From the NCBI GenBank assembly GCA_951812925.1, contig OX638368.1, positions 122,287,309 to 122,351,308 of the forward strand: a stretch of 64,000 nucleotides of DNA, written 5' to 3'. Positions 62,201 to 64,000 of the stretch are shown piece after piece. Positions within the stretch are counted from its first letter, which is position 1; every line of letters starts with the position of its first letter. The translations under genes were made by a program, and so were the position numbers. The notes beneath the pieces are model-generated. The model did no database searches. It was given only the letters and a program-made list of their open reading frames with translations, and had not been told where the DNA came from. This DNA is from Calliopum simillimum (taxonomy: Eukaryota > Arthropoda > Insecta > Diptera > Lauxaniidae).

Positions 62201-63295
62201 CGTTAATAAGAGAGTTTGTGGTATCACTATGGACCCTTGCGGTCTATGTGTGGCAATATTGCCGCCACCCTAACCTAACCTAACCATACAGAATTCAATT
62301 ATCTTTTGAACGGTTTTTAATTTTTTTTTTGTACGACTCCTCGTTAAAGAGTATTCGCAATTTTAAAAGTAAGATATTTTAATATGAGCTTATACGTAGC
62401 ATTTATATATAAAAACTGTGCACAACTTTTTAAATTGGGTTATCTCATAAACTATAAGCTACACGAAAACATTTTTAACATCTTTACATAGGAAATTTCC
62501 TGTGTTACAAAATTGTTGACAAAAATTTTTCTGGAAAAGTTTGCGTTAGCGAAATATTTGCAAAAAACTGATTTTAGCGACCTTTGAGCCTGAATAACTT
62601 TTTATACACACAATGGACTTTTTACACATTATTAACCATGCATAAATAAATATAATTCCGGTGAAAAAAATTCACTTGGAATTTTTTCGCACAGCAGCAA
62701 TTCTTCGTCTTATTTTCCTGGGCTATCATTAAACTATTAGCTTTCTTTCATTGCAATGCAAATCAAAAACTATCAATTAGTACTTATTTATTTGTCTTCC
62801 TAAACAGAATTCCGTGAGTGTTTTTACCTATTTGCACGTTCCGGTCAGATAACATCATTGGATGAATTGACTGTTATTATGCGATCCCTTGGGCTATCGC
62901 CTACCATACAGGAGCTTATAGCTTATCTTAAAAAAAAGGGTGGAAAAATGAGTTTTGCTGATTTTCTCGAAGTAATGCATCAACATTCTAAGGTAGAAAA
63001 TCTGCCAGATGAAGTAGTTGCTGCTTTTCGTGCAGCTGACCCACAAAATAAAGGTGTTATTTCGGCAAAGCAACTACGTAATTTGTTGCAAAACTGGGGC
63101 GAGGGGTTATCAGTACGCGAGGTTTGTTAATTTTATAAATTTTTAAATGTACATAATTACACCAAAACTTGTAAAATTTTATTTTTTTTCCAGGTGGACA
63201 ATATTTTCCGTGAGGCAAACGTGAACAACAACAGCATGGTGCGTTATGCTGATTTTGTGAAAATCGCATGTGCACCAGTACCAGATTATTATTAA
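59258..63295 (+). CDS. CALML4-like degenerate EF-hand protein (whole gene, 4 exons)
   Basis: The exons give 450 nt, 149 aa, the usual calmodulin length. The protein begins MARYFKEQDIDEFRECFYLF and ends CAPVPDYY; both the wording of the first EF region and the terminal Tyr-rich tail recall calmodulin-like protein 4. Four EF-hand regions are recognisable, but their loops lack the standard Asp/Glu ligands: loop 1 is ARSGQITSLDEL, loop 2 KKKGGKMSFADF, loop 3 DPQNKGVISAKQ (last ligand Gln), loop 4 NVNNNSMVRYAD. The inference is a non-calcium, light-chain-like role; vertebrate CALML4 is a light chain of an unconventional myosin. It could instead be annotated as an essential-light-chain-like protein. 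Intron 2 (3.4 kb) is largely a fold-back element split by a non-LTR retrotransposon. Confidence 0.88.
59355..59385 (+). CDS. CALML4-like exon 2
   Basis: A 31-nt micro-exon between TTTCTAG and donor GTAAGATA. It encodes ARYFKEQDID and the first base of a Glu codon completed in exon 3. Confidence 0.82.
59873..60206 (+). repeat. Left arm of a fold-back element in the CALML4-like intron
   Basis: From GCCCAGGAAAATAAGA to AAAGATAATTGGATTCTGTA. It is repeated inverted at 62283-62728; the left copy lacks about 100 bases present in the right. Confidence 0.85.
60224..61177 (+). pseudogene. Non-LTR reverse transcriptase, partial
   Basis: Open for 317 codons. Motifs: REWIETLLSSRII, ATRGTPQGGVLSPLLW (RT motif 4), VDYADDIVIL (catalytic YADD), NPSKTELVLF, KFLGTVLDRKLNW, VRPILLYAIHVWW (thumb). 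Earlier RT motifs, endonuclease and ORF1 are gone. The frame ends in a stop where a single shift would lead into the RNase H frame (PYGHSNVGN is readable there). The initial ~45 residues are not clearly RT. Confidence 0.88.
61231..62199 (+). pseudogene. Non-LTR RNase H domain and C-terminal zinc knuckle
   Basis: 322 codons, frame +2 relative to the RT part. RNase H residues are all visible: VYTDGSKSDNGVGAGFY (Asp), CSIFQAEIFAI (Glu), LYVDSQAAL (Asp), WVPSHCEILGNEKADLSAKT (His and Asp). The end has WCKNCHEPEEEETIEHLLCL, a CCHC-like cluster. The frame itself is intact, so the copy is not very old. Confidence 0.9.
62283..62728 (-). repeat. Right arm of the fold-back element
   Basis: Starts ATACAGAATTCAATTATCTT, includes GTACGACTCCTCGTTAAAGA and CATTATTAACCATGCATAAA, ends TCTTATTTTCCTGGGC. 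Together with 59873-60206 it brackets the retrotransposon. Confidence 0.85.
62808..63121 (+). CDS. CALML4-like exon 3 (EF-hands 1-3)
   Basis: Acceptor TAAACAG at 62807, donor GTTTGT at 63122. It reads FRECFYLFARSGQITSLDEL, IMRSLGLSPTIQELIAYLKK, then FADFLEVMHQH and FRAADPQNKGVISAKQLRNL. An in-frame Met at 62858 is internal, not the start. Confidence 0.9.
63194..63295 (+). CDS. CALML4-like exon 4 (EF-hand 4 and stop)
   Basis: Acceptor TTTCCAG at 63193, phase 0. It encodes VDNIFREANVNNNSMVRYAD then FVKIACAPVPDYY and TAA at 63293-63295. Confidence 0.9.
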   Translation: MDNIFREANVNNNSMVRYADFVKIACAPVPDYY

Positions 63296-63346
63296 AGTAC
63301 TATTTTTTTTATCAACAATGACTTTATACACATTCCAATACATAGA

Positions 63347-63352
63347 AATAAA
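63347..63352 (+). terminator. Poly(A) signal of the CALML4-like gene
   Basis: AATAAA 52 nt after the stop codon, in the expected position for 3' end formation. There is no experimental support. Confidence 0.6.
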
Positions 63353-63610
63353 TATTTAATCCTTCAACGCAGAATCAGTCCAAAAGCATATAAAATGCGG
63401 CGATCTAAAATTTTAACAATTTTCAAAACTTGAGCTCTCCATTCTGTTCACCTCATCACCTAGTTTGAATTTAGATATGCGTTTAACTGCTAAAATTGTA
63501 TTTGTGTTTATTATCATTTCACATAAAGAAAAAAAAAAAGTTACAAATTCCTTAAGAATGAGCAAATGAGCTCTCATGGAAATAGGGTTAAAACTAATGC
63601 ACGATAATGT

Positions 63611-63698
63611 GGGTTATCGTGAATCAATATTCCCAGGGAATTTTTCTTAAACTGCAATAGAAAATTCACGACAGTCTAAGAAAAATTCACTATAACCC
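63611..63698. mobile_element. Mini-MITE, GGGGTTATCGTGAAT family, copy 3 (degenerate)
   Basis: GGGTTATCGTGAATCAATAT at the left and TTCACTATAACCC at the right, with CCCAGGGAA inside. Shorter than the other two copies. Confidence 0.65.
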
Positions 63699-64000
63699 AA
63701 TATGACCCTTAGGTTTTTAAGCCGGCCTTGCCACGCCCCTACAAAGAAAATGTTTCCTCAAGTTGAGGAGTAATCGAACAAAAAGTAACATTTCCATGTT
63801 TCCTGTTTTTTTAGAAATAAATAAAATGTGATTAAAAAAGGTAGCAGTTTTTTTTTAAAAAATATGTTTATGCATAAATATACACAAAAAAAAACTGCCT
63901 TACAATCGCGTTTTTACACATTTTAAAACTTTCATATTAATGGAGATAACTGAGTTTGAAATTTGGAAATGTTACCTTTTGTCAGGAAATGTTGGAAATT

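Larger units (their letters stand above)
60207..62282 (+). mobile_element. 5'-truncated non-LTR retrotransposon (RT plus RNase H), I/LOA/R1-like
   Basis: Lacks ORF1 and endonuclease and starts within the RT domain. The 3' end GCCGCCACCCTAACCTAACC runs into a CCTAA-repeat tail. An RNase H domain after RT places it in the I superclade rather than Jockey or CR1. It is inserted in the middle of the fold-back element. Confidence 0.88.
63300..64000. other. Downstream flank, no further gene recognised
   Basis: 3' UTR of the EF-hand gene up to about 63375, then AT-rich DNA with the mini-MITE. Nothing else supported to the window end. Confidence 0.45.

Overview
This is an AT-rich stretch of nuclear DNA from a higher dipteran fly. 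A tephritid or related acalyptrate is likely, but that is inference from the intron-exon style, the fly-type Unkempt, Bigmax and calmodulin-like proteins, and the density of Tc1/mariner, piggyBac, non-LTR and Gypsy-type elements. It is not prokaryotic: there are no operons, ribosome binding sites or CRISPR arrays. Three host genes can be reconstructed exon by exon with matching splice phases. They are unkempt (unk; minus strand, 47239 to 27505, 9 coding exons, 600 aa), bigmax/Mlx (minus strand, 53782 to 52160, 4 exons, 260 aa) and a CALML4-like degenerate EF-hand gene (plus strand, 59258 to 63295, 4 exons, 149 aa). Everything else is introns, intergenic DNA and mobile elements, mostly dead.

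Layout. 1-27.5 kb: no host gene recognised. It holds two copies of a long fold-back family (1.33-2.65 kb and 5.52-7.0 kb), a deleted mariner (3886-4938), a decayed piggyBac (12037-14108), a decayed Tc1/mariner-type element carrying a nested MITE (17277-18707), many small fold-backs, and AT-rich filler. 27.5-47.2 kb: unk. Its 9.9-kb intron 7 contains a Gypsy/Ty3-like LTR element (28284-34832) with equal-length LTRs that look identical but with most of pol missing, then a Tc1 DD34E pseudogene and a 1-kb fold-back. Its 7.6-kb intron 2 is packed with MITEs and holds a puzzling plus-strand stretch (45.7-46.86 kb) that might be coding. 47.2-52.1 kb: a fold-back split by a pogo-like element, and a FLYWCH-containing pseudogene. 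52.2-53.8 kb: bigmax. 53.8-59.2 kb: intergenic, with a MITE, a tRNA-like SINE fragment and a dispersed repeat interrupted by a pogo-like element. 59.26-63.3 kb: the CALML4-like gene, whose intron 2 contains a fold-back split by a 5'-truncated non-LTR retrotransposon (RT plus RNase H). 63.3-64 kb: intergenic with one small MITE.

How the parts relate. The three host genes are functionally unrelated as far as known: an RNA-binding translational regulator, a bHLH-zipper partner of Mondo in sugar sensing, and a myosin-light-chain-like EF-hand protein. The most unusual content is in the mobile fraction. The LTR element keeps a perfect G GGA AAC slippery heptamer in its gag/pol overlap, a tandemly repeated primer-binding site and apparently identical LTRs, although reverse transcriptase, RNase H and integrase are gone. 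That fits a recently mobilised non-autonomous element. Nesting is up to three layers deep at several loci, which allows relative dating.
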